Source of the DNA: Paraphoma chrysanthemicola
Taxonomy: Eukaryota; Ascomycota; Dothideomycetes; Pleosporales; Phaeosphaeriaceae
DNA: 64,000 nucleotides
Reading direction: 5' to 3'
Assembly: GCA_020744225.1 (NCBI GenBank)
Contig: JAGMWG010000008.1
Span: 310,001 to 374,000, forward strand
The translations under genes and the position numbers were made by a program. Positions 8,946 to 18,661 of this stretch are shown piece by piece (the stretch's first letter is position 1; each line of letters starts with the position of its first letter). The notes below the pieces were generated by a model, which saw only the letters and a program-made list of their open reading frames with translations, searched no databases and was not told the DNA's origin.

Positions 8946-10067
8946 TTTGACTGATTTGGGTTGTTGGATGGGGTCGTTGGAGGTCGTTGATTGGGTATCG
9001 TAGAAGATAGTTGATTGATGAGACGAGAAGGTAAAGACCGTATGTGTGTTTGAAAGAGTGACTACAGACAAGCTGTTAAAGATTATGCGATCGTTGGATG
9101 AGGAGAAAAATGTGAGAGGTAGAGAGCGTCGTTATATATATTGAACGTATATTAACTGAGATGAAAGAAGCGGCACAGTTGGGACGAGCCAGCCTTGCCC
9201 TGCTCTTCGAATCGACATTGCGCCGAACCTGCGTGCGGAGTCCAGATTTGACAGGTGAAGTCATCCCTGACCATACCCTGGATCATTGTCTTAATGGCGG
9301 GAGGTGAAGAGGAGAGCTGGCGATAACGGTAATTTACCTAATGATCTTCAACAGGGCATGTCTCGCAATTCAACGACTACAGGCGGAGGGGAGCGGTACA
9401 GCCACGCAGTACGCGCGCAGTGGAGAAACATCTAAAGCGGTGCGTCACACTTGGTTGGCTCTTCAGGTCATTCTGTTTGGTAGTTTGTTTGACGCTTTGA
9501 AGATCGCTGTCGCAAGCCACCACCAGCGTTGGACGTTGTTGAGTCTTTGCCAGATCGTCAAGCACATCCGAAATGAGCCTCATCTTGGAAGAGGCACGTG
9601 CCAATCCCGTCCATGCATCTGTAACACTAGCGCAGTCTGTGACTAACCGTGCGGAGTTTAATGCCACGGAACAACGCAGCCTCTGCCGTCCTGCTGCTTG
9701 TATAGTGTGTCCAAGTGGAAATAAATTGCGCGTTCTTTGCTCGTGTGATTGCGATCCGATGGCGGCAGAGCAGTGACCAACGTCATACCTTCTTACCATA
9801 CCAACATAGCTTCATCATGAGACGTCATTGCAATCGGGCCTTTCAAAAGAGTCCGCAAAGAGGTCGCGAGATTCTACGCGAGTGGGCCAAGAGCCCGGCG
9901 AATAGACATGCGTTTGTATTGCACCCGCATGTTGCAGGCTTTGGGTATTGGGTATTGCTTTAGACACATTAGACAACGCGTTGCCCAGACCGGAGAGCAA
10001 CACCTTGAGACAAGGCTGGACATATTGTGGCCTCGCAACATGCAGCCAGACGTTCTAAACCACACGT
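8946..10067. other. Intergenic, 1122 bp
   Basis: Contains the 5' flank of the GPI-type gene (TATA-like box near 9131-9140) and the 3' flank of SEC6. Several frames of 60-140 codons overlap on both strands and look random. Confidence 0.5.
9131..9140 (-). promoter_or_regulatory. TATA-like box (TATATATAAC on minus strand)
   Basis: On the minus strand TATATATAAC precedes the ATG at 8945 by about 190 bp. A strong TATA box suits a highly or conditionally expressed secreted-protein gene. Evidence is motif and position only. Confidence 0.4.
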
Positions 10068-12362
10068 CTACTTGACCCGACCCATAATAGGATCGTCGGG
10101 CGCGTCCTCAGCGACGGTCTCTGCAGCCTTTGCCTTGACGGCGTTAAGCATACTACGTTCAAAGTCATCCCTTGTGCGAAGGACAGCTTCGACCCAGCTG
10201 ATATGGACCTCTCTGTAGTTGTACTTGAACTCCTCGTAAGCGAATGGCACTTGCGTCTTGTCGCTCTCAAGCAGCTTGAGAAAGTACTCGACCGCGCGCC
10301 ATCGCTGCATGATCTCCTGGCCCTGTGGGCCGTACTCGCGGAAGAAGTCGAATGCGGTGATGAGGTCGTCTTTCATCTTAGCGGCGAATTGATCGGATCG
10401 CCTAAACTTTACCCCCTTGTTGCGTACTGCCGAAAGATACTGGATGAGGAGCTCGTCCGCAAGACTATCAATCAGCAAATCGCGTAGTGATCGATGCACT
10501 TGCTGTTCGTAGTCGTTCAGATAGTCTCGGAAGGTGGCAATGATGGACGCCATGTCCGTCCTTTGATACCAAGTTGGAACAAAGAATTGAGACAGGATTG
10601 GCTTGAAATCTGTGAGGAAGATGAGCTGGCAGAAGACTTGTATGCACTTGGAGGATATGTCGATGTAGCCGTTCTTGAGTTCATCAACCTGAGCAGTGAG
10701 GCGATCACTTGCGTATTGCTGTGAGACCAACGGTACGACCTCACGCTCAAAGACGGTGACAAAGGAAGCTCGGCCATTGACATCATCCTCATCATCGATG
10801 CAAATAATCTGGTCGTTCGCTAGGGCGATGAGCCATTCTTGGAACACGGCAACGGTCTCGCCGTCCAATGCAGGATTGATACCAGTGTATTTGTCACGCT
10901 CGTCGTCGATGAGTTGGGTCCAAATGCGCTGGCGACTGATGAGGGTGCGGAACATGGAGTCCACGACACCTTCAGCGACGTCGGTTCGCTCACTGTTGGC
11001 GGCTACAGCTAGATTCTGACTAAACAGCGTCCAGACGTCACCCAGCGATCGTGTCTGGAATATGCCGTCCGCATTGATCTCGTACGCATCTCTGTCTTGG
11101 TTCAAGAAGCTCTTGCGGTCTTGGGCATTGATGCGGTCCATGTACTGGTCAACGGCCTTGACAATGACGGATCGATATGTTCGCGTGAGCTCCTGGCTGC
11201 GGTTGTCGATGACATGTGGTTGTAGATCATCTTCAGCAAAGCCCAGCTTCGCCATCTTTGCATAGTACTTGTCCACCCAGTTGATGACGGCAAGCACATA
11301 CTGTGGTGGCAGGCTCTCATCGTCTGCTATGCCAATCAGGAAATCGTGCATGGCCTTGTGGTATAGGTTTGTGTATGTTTCCATGATCTTCCATTTCTTG
11401 GGCATGAGATCGACCATGCCCAGTTTGACCGTGTTCAGGTTGTTGAAGTACCACTTGAAGTACTTGTCAATCTTGTCCGGATCCTCGCCGAATTTCTCCT
11501 TGGCCTCGTCCATCTGTGCCTGGCAGACATACTCGATGCTCTTGATGAACTTGTCCTTGTACCCACGGAGCTCCTTGGGCCCGGAATTGATAGACTTGAA
11601 GCGTGAGGCGAGGTCCTTGTACTCGCGCTGGGCGTCCTGCAGCGCCTTGACCTTCTTGTCGGTCTTCTCCTCTTCTTCGACAATGACTGCTAGGCGGACC
11701 ACCATGCCGTCGTTGCCAGACTGCACCAGCTCGATCAGATTTATGCATGCCTCGCCAATGTGCTTGTCGAACCACTCAATGACTTCGTCCAGTCGCGCGA
11801 AGAGCTCCTGCACGGTGCCGCCGTTTTCGAGGTTGAGATTGTCGATGAGCTCGGTGGAGCCGTCCTCGGTGCTCTTCACTTGGGCCATGGCATCGTCGCG
11901 GATGTCGCGCAGCTGTGTGAGCCCGTAGTGGATCTGCAGCAGGCGTTCCTGGTTGGCGGGGTCCTCGTCGTCCTGGGCCAGCCACATCTCGAGCTGCTCC
12001 AGCCGCGCCTCAAAGGTCATGATGTCGTTGCGCATCTTCTCCACGGCCTCGAAGTTCCGGTGCGTCTGGGCAACCAGGTTGATGTGCGGGAAGTCCTGGA
12101 TCATGTTCTGTGCCTCGGCGCACAGCTTGTCTATCTTCATCATCTCCTCCTTGATCAGGTTGACGGTGCGCTGGCCCTCGGTGATGCTGTTCATGCCCGA
12201 CTGGGTCAGTTCCAGCTGCTCCCTCAGCCCATGGCGCAGCTGGCCGTCGACGGCGGCCTTCTTGCGCGTGAACTCGGCTTTGAGGGCAGCGATCTTGTCC
12301 AGGTCCTCCGGGTGCCGCAGCAGCTCCGCGAGCTTGACCGTCGCGGACTCGACATCGCCCAT
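10068..12362 (-). CDS. SEC6: Exocyst complex subunit Sec6
   Basis: A single exon of 764 aa. The frame stays open upstream to 12578, but I place the start at ATG 12362: 'MGDVESATVKLAELLRHPED' begins the recognisable protein and the upstream part is low-quality promoter translation. The N-terminal third is a coiled coil (LKAEFTRKKAAVDGQLRHGL; 'NLIKEEMMKIDKLCAEAQNM'). The rest is the long helical-rod Sec6 domain ('VDKYYAKMAKLGFAEDDL'; 'FVTVFEREVVPLVSQQYASD'; 'YLSAVRNKGVKFRRSDQFA'). Sec6 is a core exocyst subunit that tethers secretory vesicles at growth sites and binds SNAREs. Length fits fungal Sec6 (about 750-800 aa). It is divergent from DPH3, with 214 bp between the start codons. The C-terminus has a short unconserved extension (VAEDAPDDPIMGRVK). 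Confidence 0.93.
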   Translation of the reverse strand: MGDVESATVKLAELLRHPEDLDKIAALKAEFTRKKAAVDGQLRHGLREQLELTQSGMNSITEGQRTVNLIKEEMMKIDKLCAEAQNMIQDFPHINLVAQTHRNFEAVEKMRNDIMTFEARLEQLEMWLAQDDEDPANQERLLQIHYGLTQLRDIRDDAMAQVKSTEDGSTELIDNLNLENGGTVQELFARLDEVIEWFDKHIGEACINLIELVQSGNDGMVVRLAVIVEEEEKTDKKVKALQDAQREYKDLASRFKSINSGPKELRGYKDKFIKSIEYVCQAQMDEAKEKFGEDPDKIDKYFKWYFNNLNTVKLGMVDLMPKKWKIMETYTNLYHKAMHDFLIGIADDESLPPQYVLAVINWVDKYYAKMAKLGFAEDDLQPHVIDNRSQELTRTYRSVIVKAVDQYMDRINAQDRKSFLNQDRDAYEINADGIFQTRSLGDVWTLFSQNLAVAANSERTDVAEGVVDSMFRTLISRQRIWTQLIDDERDKYTGINPALDGETVAVFQEWLIALANDQIICIDDEDDVNGRASFVTVFEREVVPLVSQQYASDRLTAQVDELKNGYIDISSKCIQVFCQLIFLTDFKPILSQFFVPTWYQRTDMASIIATFRDYLNDYEQQVHRSLRDLLIDSLADELLIQYLSAVRNKGVKFRRSDQFAAKMKDDLITAFDFFREYGPQGQEIMQRWRAVEYFLKLLESDKTQVPFAYEEFKYNYREVHISWVEAVLRTRDDFERSMLNAVKAKAAETVAEDAPDDPIMGRVK

Positions 12363-12576
12363 GGTGTCGCAGAAGGATTGGGCCGCTATCGCATGGCTGT
12401 GCTGTGGTGTTGTATGGCAGGCGATGCTACATGTGTCTCCATGGTGGTTGCAGGCTGATGTGGCTAGCGGCCGCGGGAGTGCTGCGGATGTCAAGGGTGG
12501 CGCGCCCGTCGAGGCTTCTTCCCCGCAAAATTCCTTCTGTCGCATTTGCCCTCTGCGCGCACGAACATCTAGCACC
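12363..12576. promoter_or_regulatory. Shared divergent promoter of SEC6 and DPH3 (214 bp)
   Basis: The start codons of SEC6 (minus) and DPH3 (plus) are only 214 bp apart, so both promoters must lie here. I see no strong TATA box on either side, which fits housekeeping genes. Confidence 0.6.
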
Positions 12577-12929
12577 ATGGCCGACGAGGAGCTGAATTTG
12601 TACGACGAGGTCGAAATCGAGGACTGCTTTTACGACGAGACGCTGCAGATCTACCACCACCCGTGTCCCTGTGGCGACAGGTTTGAAGTGAGTGCTGGAC
12701 TCTGCATCCAGTTGCCATGGACGCTGATTTCCTTCGCAGATCAATATCGCCGACATGCGTGATGGCGAGGATATTGCGCGCTGCCCAAGCTGCAGCCTCA
12801 TGATTCGCATCATCTTCGACCAGGTACACAACGCAGTCTACGAGTCTGTACGCGCATGACTAACACGCCCAGTCTGACCTTCCACCCGACACAGACAGCG
12901 CCCCTCAAGCGACGGCCATCACCGCGTAG
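12577..12929 (+). CDS. DPH3: Diphthamide biosynthesis protein 3 (CSL zinc finger)
   Basis: Three exons: 12577-12687, 12740-12823 and 12873-12929 (111 + 84 + 57 nt = 84 codons, 83 aa). Intron 1 (52 nt) is GTGAGT...CGCAG. Intron 2 (49 nt) is GTACAC...GACTAACACGCCCAG. The spliced protein has the whole DPH-type zinc-finger signature: 'LYDEVEIEDCFYDE', 'YHHPCPCGDRFE', then 'INIADMRDGEDIARCPSC' and 'SLMIRIIFDQ'. The four zinc cysteines are the CPCG pair and the CPSC pair. Dph3 donates electrons and iron to the Dph1-Dph2 radical-SAM enzyme in the first step of diphthamide formation on eEF2, and also serves Elongator-dependent tRNA modification. Length equals the usual 80-85 aa. Confidence 0.95.
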
Positions 12930-13185
12930 AAAATCTGCTCTGGACACTATACATACAACAAAACATGCATATCTTTCTACGGTATTGACGGGATGTCTGC
13001 GTAAGACGACGGTGGTGGGTATGGGCATAATCGGCGTTGCATTGGTTGGGCGCATGGGATACCACAAGTAGGCATATTTCTGGCGCAAAGAGACGGCACT
13101 CTGAGACGGAGAGCGTAATTCGCTGTTCAATGTCAATCAGCTTGTTGCTATAGACGCTTGCTCGCCATGTCGCATGAGGTCCACA

Positions 13186-13849
13186 TCAGCGCGGCACCTC
13201 GTCGTCGACGCTCACATCGACGCCCAGCTCTTTCCTGAGAATCTCCGTCAGGGAGCTGCCGTCCCTCAGGTATACCCAGTCGCCCTGACCGCTGCCCTCC
13301 TTGAAGTTCATGCTCTCTTGTTTGACAACCCAATCGAAGCGCTTCGGTCCGGACACGGGTGAGCTAAGCCAAATCTGCCTGTTCGGGGGCTGCTTGTTGA
13401 GCACGTAGCTGTGTTCTTTGGCCTTCACTTCGAGCACGCCAGCCTGCACAGCGTCAGCTGAATGTCCTGCGGGAATCTAGAAGCAGAGAACATACCGAGT
13501 ACTCGACCTCAATCTGAGGATCCTTTTCTTGGGCCTCCTCCAGTCTCTCCACCAGCTCGTTGAGGTAGTGGTCGGCTCGCTCATGAAACTCGGTGGTGGA
13601 AATCTCGGTCGGCGCAGTGGGTACTTCCTGCTCCTCGCTCTCCTTGGGTGGTGGATTCTCTGCGTCCGGGAGAATGCTCCTCATGTACATTGAGGCATGG
13701 AACGATCGTATGGCGCTGGCATTGCTGCACGTGGGTTGCGACGCCATAGCAGTGCGAGCAATGACGCCATTGGCCGGCGACTGCGCGCGTAGTGGAGCGC
13801 GCATGGCACGGCGGAGAGCCTGGCTGCTGATTCTGGTTGCGGGCCTCAT
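13186..13849 (-). CDS. YFH1: Frataxin, mitochondrial
   Basis: Two exons on the minus strand: 13496-13849 and 13186-13443, with a 52-nt intron (GTATGT donor, CAGCTGAC branch, GTGCAG acceptor), giving 203 aa. The first 60 residues are Arg/Ala/Ser-rich with no acids, a mitochondrial presequence. The frataxin fold follows: helix 1 with an acidic ridge (TEFHERADHYLNELVERLEE), strands 'IEVEYSAGVLEVKAKEHSYV', 'NKQPPNRQIWLSSPVSGPKRFDW', then 'WVYLRDGSSLTEILRKELGV'. The NKQPPNRQIWLSSP block is the family signature. Frataxin is the allosteric activator and iron partner of the Nfs1-Isd11-Isu1 Fe-S cluster assembly complex in the matrix. It is convergent with DPH3 and divergent from the AP-3 sigma gene. 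Confidence 0.95.
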
Positions 13850-14053
13850 TGTGGATGATGCTGATCGAGGTGTCGAGGACGATTGGGAGGATTGGCGGAT
13901 CAGAAGCGCTGTGGAGACGAGACGTGAGCTCTCAAGCTCTTGACCAAGACAAGCTCACGCCCGGACCGCACCTTTCCCCGCAATCGCAATCGCAATCGTC
14001 AGGCACAGCGGCCGATCATCACTCTGCACCACTCAACCACGCTTTGCGCCAAC
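13850..14053. promoter_or_regulatory. Shared divergent promoter of frataxin and AP-3 sigma genes (204 bp)
   Basis: Start codons at 13849 (minus) and 14054 (plus) leave 204 bp for both promoters. It contains a short direct repeat (cgcaatcgcaatcgcaatcg) near 13979-13998. No TATA box seen. Confidence 0.55.
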
Positions 14054-14743
14054 ATGATAAACGCCGTGCTCGTCTTCAACAACGCTGGTCAGCCCCGTCT
14101 GACCAAGTTCTACACTCAGCTGGTACACATCTTGCGCATCGCTGTGCCCGCTACGTGCTCACTGCAGCTAGGAAACCGCCGTGCAGCAGCGGCTCATTAG
14201 AGAAATATTCGAGCTGGTCGCCAACCGTCCCAACTCAGCATGCAACTTCCTACCGTACGACATGCCGTTATTGTCCATACACGTCCATTGACACAAGACA
14301 GTCTCCCGCCGCTCCTAGCTAGCGCGTCCAAATCGCACGCCCCCACCACCCAGCACAATGACACCCCTTCGCTCGTCACCTACCGACACTATGCCACCCT
14401 CTACTTTATCGTCATAAGCACATCCACCGAATCTCCTCTCGCCCTTCTCGATCTGATCCAGGTCTTCGTGCAAGCGCTCGACGGCCTCTTTGAAAATGTC
14501 TGCGAGCTCGACCTCATCTTCAACTTCGAAACGCTGCATGCAACACTGGGCGAGATGATAGTGGGAGGCGTCGTAGTCGAAACACAACTAGACAACGTCA
14601 TCAAGGGCGTCAAGGCGCAGGGAAGAGTGGCCAAGAGACCAGTCAACGAAAGCCGAGGCGGTGGCGGTGGAGGCGGACTCGGGGGTCTGAATTTCGGGGG
14701 ACTAGGAAGAGGTGGAGGTGAGGGTCTCTGGGCGGGGCGATGA
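14054..14743 (+). CDS. APS3: AP-3 adaptor complex sigma (small) subunit
   Basis: Three exons: 14054-14122, 14172-14254 and 14302-14743 (69 + 83 + 442 nt; 197 aa). The introns are 49 nt (GTACAC...GCTAG) and 47 nt (GTACGA...GACAG). Signature blocks are 'MINAVLVFNNAGQPRLTKFY', 'ETAVQQRLIREIFELVANRP', 'ACNFLP', 'YRHYATLYFIV', 'LALLDLIQVFVQALDGLFEN' and 'VCELDLIFNFETLHATLGEM'. AP-3 carries cargo such as alkaline phosphatase and the SNARE Vam3 from Golgi to vacuole. Two oddities stand out: a Pro/Ser/Ala-rich insert of about 23 residues between CNFLP and YRHYA, and a Gly-rich C-terminal tail ending at residue 197, so the protein is longer than the approximately 165-aa core. The exon 2/3 junction is the least certain. 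Confidence 0.88.
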
Positions 14744-15477
14744 GGAAGCAGCGTTTTGGAGAAAATGTACAACTACCCGGGGATATTGGCCGACACACAA
14801 ACCCGGCCATACGAGTCGCGCGAGACACGCGGTACTTCCGCTTGTTGGAAGACCTTCGACCTCTCATTCGGCACTAAAAAAAATGTCGCTGCGCTGCGGA
14901 TGCTTCGAAGCCTACCCTTGCGGGATGGCGCTGAAGATATTAGCCTCCTTGTGGAAAACATTTAGCGATGTTTGCGTGGATTCACAAATCTTGAAGCGAA
15001 ACGCTCAACGCGGGACATCTCACAAGATGCAAGCCGAATATGAACCCAATTGAGGCACCGCGTGTGTTCTCTATTGACGTAGCTCCAGTGGTCCCACTCC
15101 GTGTGGGGTCGGCTCTTCGACCGGGTATACTCAGGGTATTTTCGTTACAGGTGCTCCATGTCACGGCGAAACTTGGAATTACCGCAATCTATCCTTGAGC
15201 ACTTCAATTTTAGAGGCCCTACTGTCGCCAATCACTTTCAGCACATGATTCGACACCCAAGAATGTGGAGAAGAATCACTCTGCAACGACGAATTGATTT
15301 TACCATTGACCATGCAAATACCTCCTTTTGGCTGACAACCCTGTTGACATGCCGGAAATGGATGACCATTCCTTTCAACCGTGCCAGAATGTTGCGGTCC
15401 GCGAAACTACTTAAGTTCGCTCTTGGCCTTGGTAGGAACGATAGGGTCAAGAAATCTCCGAGGACCAGCCCAACACC
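14744..15477. other. Intergenic, 734 bp
   Basis: A 130-codon frame (15101-15490) crosses the start of the next gene in another phase and has no protein-like features. Otherwise it is the promoter of the esterase gene; no clear TATA box. Confidence 0.5.
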
Positions 15478-16433
15478 ATGCGTCTCCTAACTCTTTTGAC
15501 AAGCTACCTCTCGGTTGCGGCTGCCGCCACCCTAGGCAAGCGTGCACCAACCCCTGGTACCCTCTCGCAGGTTACCGCATTTGGAAAAGCTCCTACCGCT
15601 GCAGCGTTCTATATTTACGTCCCAAAGAAGCTTGCAGCGTCACCCGGTATCATTGTAGCGGTTCATTATTGCACAGGCTCTGCACAAGCCTACTACAATG
15701 GCAGCCCGTACAAGACGCTAGCTGAGCAGTACGGATTCATCGTCATCTATCCCAGCTCGCCACATTCCGGAACATGCTGGGACGTCAGCAGCAGGCAAAC
15801 CCTGAGTCACGAGGGAGGCGGCGACAGCAACACCATTGCGAATATGGTCAAGTGGACATTGACGGAATACAAGGCCGACGCTTCCAAGGTGTTCGTGACA
15901 GGGTCGAGCAGTGGAGGCATGATGACCGTGAGTTATTTTTAAACACCTTCCTGTCAAGACAACCCACTGACAAATTAAAGAACGTTCTTGCTGCTACTTA
16001 CCCTGATGTGTTCAAGGCTGCTATCGTCTACTCTGGTGTTGGCGCCGGCTGCTTCGTCTCCTCATCCGGGGGCATCGATGCTTGGAACAACACTTGCGCC
16101 AATGGACAAGCCACCGCAACTCCCCAGGCCTGGGCTAATGTTGTCTTCAACATGTATCCTGGCTACAACGGTACACGTCCCAAGATGCAGGTCTACCATG
16201 GAAGCTCTGACGGCACCCTTCGCCCACAAAACTACCAGGAGACGATGAAGCAGTGGGCTGGTGTCTTTGGATACGACTACAACAAACCCGAGAGCACGAA
16301 GAGCAACGATCCTCAAAGCGGATACACGAGGACCATCTACGGGCCTTCGGTACAAGGCATCTACGCTCAGGGCGTGGGCCACACGGTTCCGATCCGGGGC
16401 GCTGACGATATGAAGTTCTTCGGATTTGCGTAG
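15478..16433 (+). CDS. Secreted acetylxylan esterase, CE1 / PHB-depolymerase-type
   Basis: Two exons: 15478-15927 and 15981-16433. The 53-nt intron is GTGAGT...CCACTGACAAATTAAAG; the protein has 300 aa. A signal peptide (MRLLTLLTSYLSVAAAATLG) is followed by a Lys-Arg site (GKRAP) that could be a Kex2 cleavage. The catalytic domain has the nucleophile elbow GSSSGG (Ser144 in G-x-S-x-G), then 'NVLAATYPDVFKAAIVYSG' and 'GAGCF'. The triad Asp is in 'HGSSDGTL' and the triad His in 'GVGHTVP'. There is no carbohydrate-binding module. CE1 enzymes of this type remove acetyl groups from xylan outside the cell; feruloyl esterase is the main alternative, but the GSSSGGMMTNV and YSGVGAGCF blocks favour acetylxylan esterase. 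It indicates plant-biomass use. Confidence 0.9.
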
Positions 16434-16701
16434 ATGTGGAGTCTGGTCGAGCGTGTGAATTGTTTTTTTTTAAAATGAACCCTCGCTAGACAAAAACTAG
16501 TTTGCAATCAGATTGTCTGGATCTCCATCGATCACGCCCTTGACATTGTGAGCCCACCATGTCCCTTGGACATCTGCACAGTTCACGTGCACAGCAAGTT
16601 CACTTGAGTATTTCCTTTAATTTGACAGCTTTCTTCCTTCTTCATCATGCATCTTCGCCTGCCGGCAGGCACCCTAATCTTTACGATCACCCATACCCAG
16701 T

Positions 16702-17256
16702 ATGGCTTCAGCGACCTTAACAATCGATGTGGTCATCTCAGCGAATGCGCCAGATCATAACGGACGTGGGCGACATGACTCCACCATAGAAGACCATGAT
16801 GAGGAAGATGAGGAGGCTTTCCCTTTTCACAATATTGCAGCTAGGATCCCACATCAGTATACGAATTTACTATACGATGGGGATGATTTCACCAACGCTT
16901 CCACTTTCAGAAACGCCCGAACTAGTCATGTCATTCCTGTAGAAGCACCCAGTCCAGTGCGACTTCCTCGAGCAGGCGTGGTTCTTAATCGACCAACATT
17001 GAGCCATGAAGAATCATACGTCTACACACCTCTTTCGGCTCGCAGGCCGGTATTCGAGTCGTTCCAGGATGATTACGGTATACCTTTCAGACAGTGTATA
17101 ACGCTAACGAGGATCATATCTCATTGGCGAAGCAGGGCCCGCGGGGAGGCTGCTCCTCCACGCTTGCGAGACAGGATCATGGCGTCTGGTGGGCGGAAGA
17201 AGGCAAGACTGAAGCAGTGGCTTTCGAGGACCACTAGTGCACTTCGTAGAGAGTGA
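16702..17256 (+). CDS. Hypothetical protein with basic C-terminal helix, 184 aa
   Basis: A single exon from ATG 16702 to TGA 17256. It begins with a Thr/Ile/Val segment (TLTIDVVISANAPDHNGRGR), then an acidic run (IEDHDEEDEEAFPF). The middle part has many Arg/Pro/Thr ('ESYVYTPLSARRPVFESFQD'). It ends in a strongly basic region (IISHWRSRARGEAAPPRLRD; 'GRKKARLKQWLSRTTSALRRE'). The terminal 'KQWLSRT' helix resembles the 'REWLRRT' tail of the gene at 4367. No known domain, signal peptide or membrane segment. Function unknown. Confidence 0.5.
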   Translation: MASATLTIDVVISANAPDHNGRGRHDSTIEDHDEEDEEAFPFHNIAARIPHQYTNLLYDGDDFTNASTFRNARTSHVIPVEAPSPVRLPRAGVVLNRPTLSHEESYVYTPLSARRPVFESFQDDYGIPFRQCITLTRIISHWRSRARGEAAPPRLRDRIMASGGRKKARLKQWLSRTTSALRRE

Positions 17257-17677
17257 TTAGCGGGATTTGGGTATCGCGAATGGTATTTTGGCACCGGTGG
17301 CAATCGGATATAGAATCAACCTCATTCGTTTTTTTGGGGGTGCCTTTTTCTATGTTTCCTGTCAATGTTTGGTGTCGTCGCATACTGATGTATTGTGTGA
17401 CACAACTGTGAATTTGTGTACTAAATTCCAAATGCTCGGTATGGTGCAAGCTTATTCTACACGGTCTCAAGGTACGTCGACATCGTGCGTCCATGAGACT
17501 CATACTCGAATTTCACAGTGATATTGTCTCAATGTGTCCAGAGACAATTTAAAGGTTATTCGTCCCAGTTTTGCTCAATTACAGTCCCAAGATCTTTGAT
17601 CAACCCAGCGAGCCAGTCTCTTGTCTTCAACACGCCTAATTTAACATCTCATCTACGTATCTAACACGCTTTTGCTC
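17257..17677. other. Intergenic, 421 bp
   Basis: AT-richer than the flanking genes, with T-runs and no gene. Presumed 3' UTR of the gene at 16702 and promoter of the next small gene. Confidence 0.5.
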
Positions 17678-17962
17678 ATGAGCTCCGACTGTTCCTTCGA
17701 CGCAGCTAAGTTCGGCAATCGACTTGGCTTTTGCGAGCGTCCGATTCCAGACCGAAGAGAAGAGATCAGAGAGTTTCGGCGCACAATGTACGAGTGGTTG
17801 GATGGCGACGCGGACTTGGCATCTCAGGTAAGTGATGGTAATGATGCGGGGAATCAGAATGATGCGAAGGACGGGAAGGATGTAAAGCCAAAGGGGTTGG
17901 CGGAGACGTTGACTGCTGTGATTAGGAGTGGATGGAGGAAGGTAGGTACAGTTAGGATCTGA
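17678..17962 (+). CDS. Small hypothetical protein, 94 aa
   Basis: A single exon from ATG 17678 to TGA 17962. The first half has charged/aromatic composition (GFCERPIPDRREEIREFRRT, then 'MYEWLDGDADLASQ'). The second half is Asp/Asn/Lys-rich and ends 'GLAETLTAVIRSGWRKVGTVRI'. A GTAAGT sequence at 17827 could be a splice donor, in which case the second half is misread; I found no good acceptor nearby. It sits after another orphan gene on the same strand. The family is not recognised. Confidence 0.35.
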   Translation: MSSDCSFDAAKFGNRLGFCERPIPDRREEIREFRRTMYEWLDGDADLASQVSDGNDAGNQNDAKDGKDVKPKGLAETLTAVIRSGWRKVGTVRI

Positions 17963-18382
17963 TGCTTCTACCTGGAAGGTGCATCACGATAGAATAAAGG
18001 GTTTGAAGTTTCAATGATTTTTTTGTGTTGTTCGATGGAGCGGCCATCTCTTTGAACGGATGAGGTGTTTGTCCTTTTGGTATCTTTCTGGCATATTTCT
18101 TCCAACAACGGTACGTGCAGCTGAGGTGCAGTCGCGTGCCCCGCCTTTGGCTTTACCTGTGTCTTCCTGGACAGGATCCCCTCTTCCTTCGGCCTGAGAT
18201 ATATCCCAAAGCTTGTGCGTGTCCAGCATGATAACTTGAGCTTCGAGATCCCCACCAGTATCCCTTAATGCATCTCGCAATCACCCATAAAAAGCCTCCT
18301 CATATACACACATGCCCTTATACCGCGAATCCTCAAAGCAGCGCCTTGTTACCCGCATTCGTCCATGACAAGTCCCCTTCCC
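17963..18382. other. Intergenic, 420 bp
   Basis: Spacer between convergent genes. No gene seen. Confidence 0.5.
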
Positions 18383-18661
18383 TTACTCTAACACACCCAT
18401 CGCCTGTCCCGCCTTCTGCTCAATGTAATATCCCGGATCCGGCCGCCGCGCCGCGCGCATCTGCTCCTTCGTCATCGGCGTCTTAACCTCTTTCACATCG
18501 ACGAGCTCTTTGATCCGCATGATCTGACCGGCCACGGATTGTGTGACGGGGTGGTAGACGGTTGTCATTCGCTTCCGCAGCCCGAGTGCTTTGAGGACGC
18601 CTTGTGTCTTCAGAGGCATGCCGATGCCGGAGCGCATGAGCGTTATTCGGAAGTATGACAT
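18383..18661 (-). CDS. MRPL33: Mitochondrial large-subunit ribosomal protein uL30m (Mrpl33-like)
   Basis: A single exon of 92 aa starting at ATG 18661; the frame is open further upstream, but 'MSYFRITLMRSGIGMPLKTQ' is the family's N-terminus. It matches the L30 fold: 'FRITLMRSGIGMP', 'TQGVLKALGLRKRMTTVYHP' and 'SVAGQIMRIKELVDVKEV'. The C-terminal extension (TPMTKEQMRAARRPDPGYYI) is typical of fungal mitochondrial versions. Length fits (yeast Mrpl33 is 86 aa). It is part of the mitochondrial 54S subunit. No cleavable presequence is obvious, as in yeast. Confidence 0.9.
   Translation of the reverse strand: MSYFRITLMRSGIGMPLKTQGVLKALGLRKRMTTVYHPVTQSVAGQIMRIKELVDVKEVKTPMTKEQMRAARRPDPGYYIEQKAGQAMGVLE

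Noticed and set aside
11269..12458. Long plus-strand frames (219 and 232 codons) opposite SEC6
   Set aside because: They arise from the codon bias of the real minus-strand gene; no protein-like features.
11953..12762. 269-codon plus-strand frame opposite SEC6 and into DPH3
   Set aside because: It is the antisense shadow of SEC6; Ser/Met/Arg-rich composition, no domain, and it overlaps DPH3 out of frame.
17823..17830. GTAAGT in the 94-aa small protein as a splice donor
   Set aside because: No acceptor with branch site downstream that keeps a frame open; left as an alternative only.
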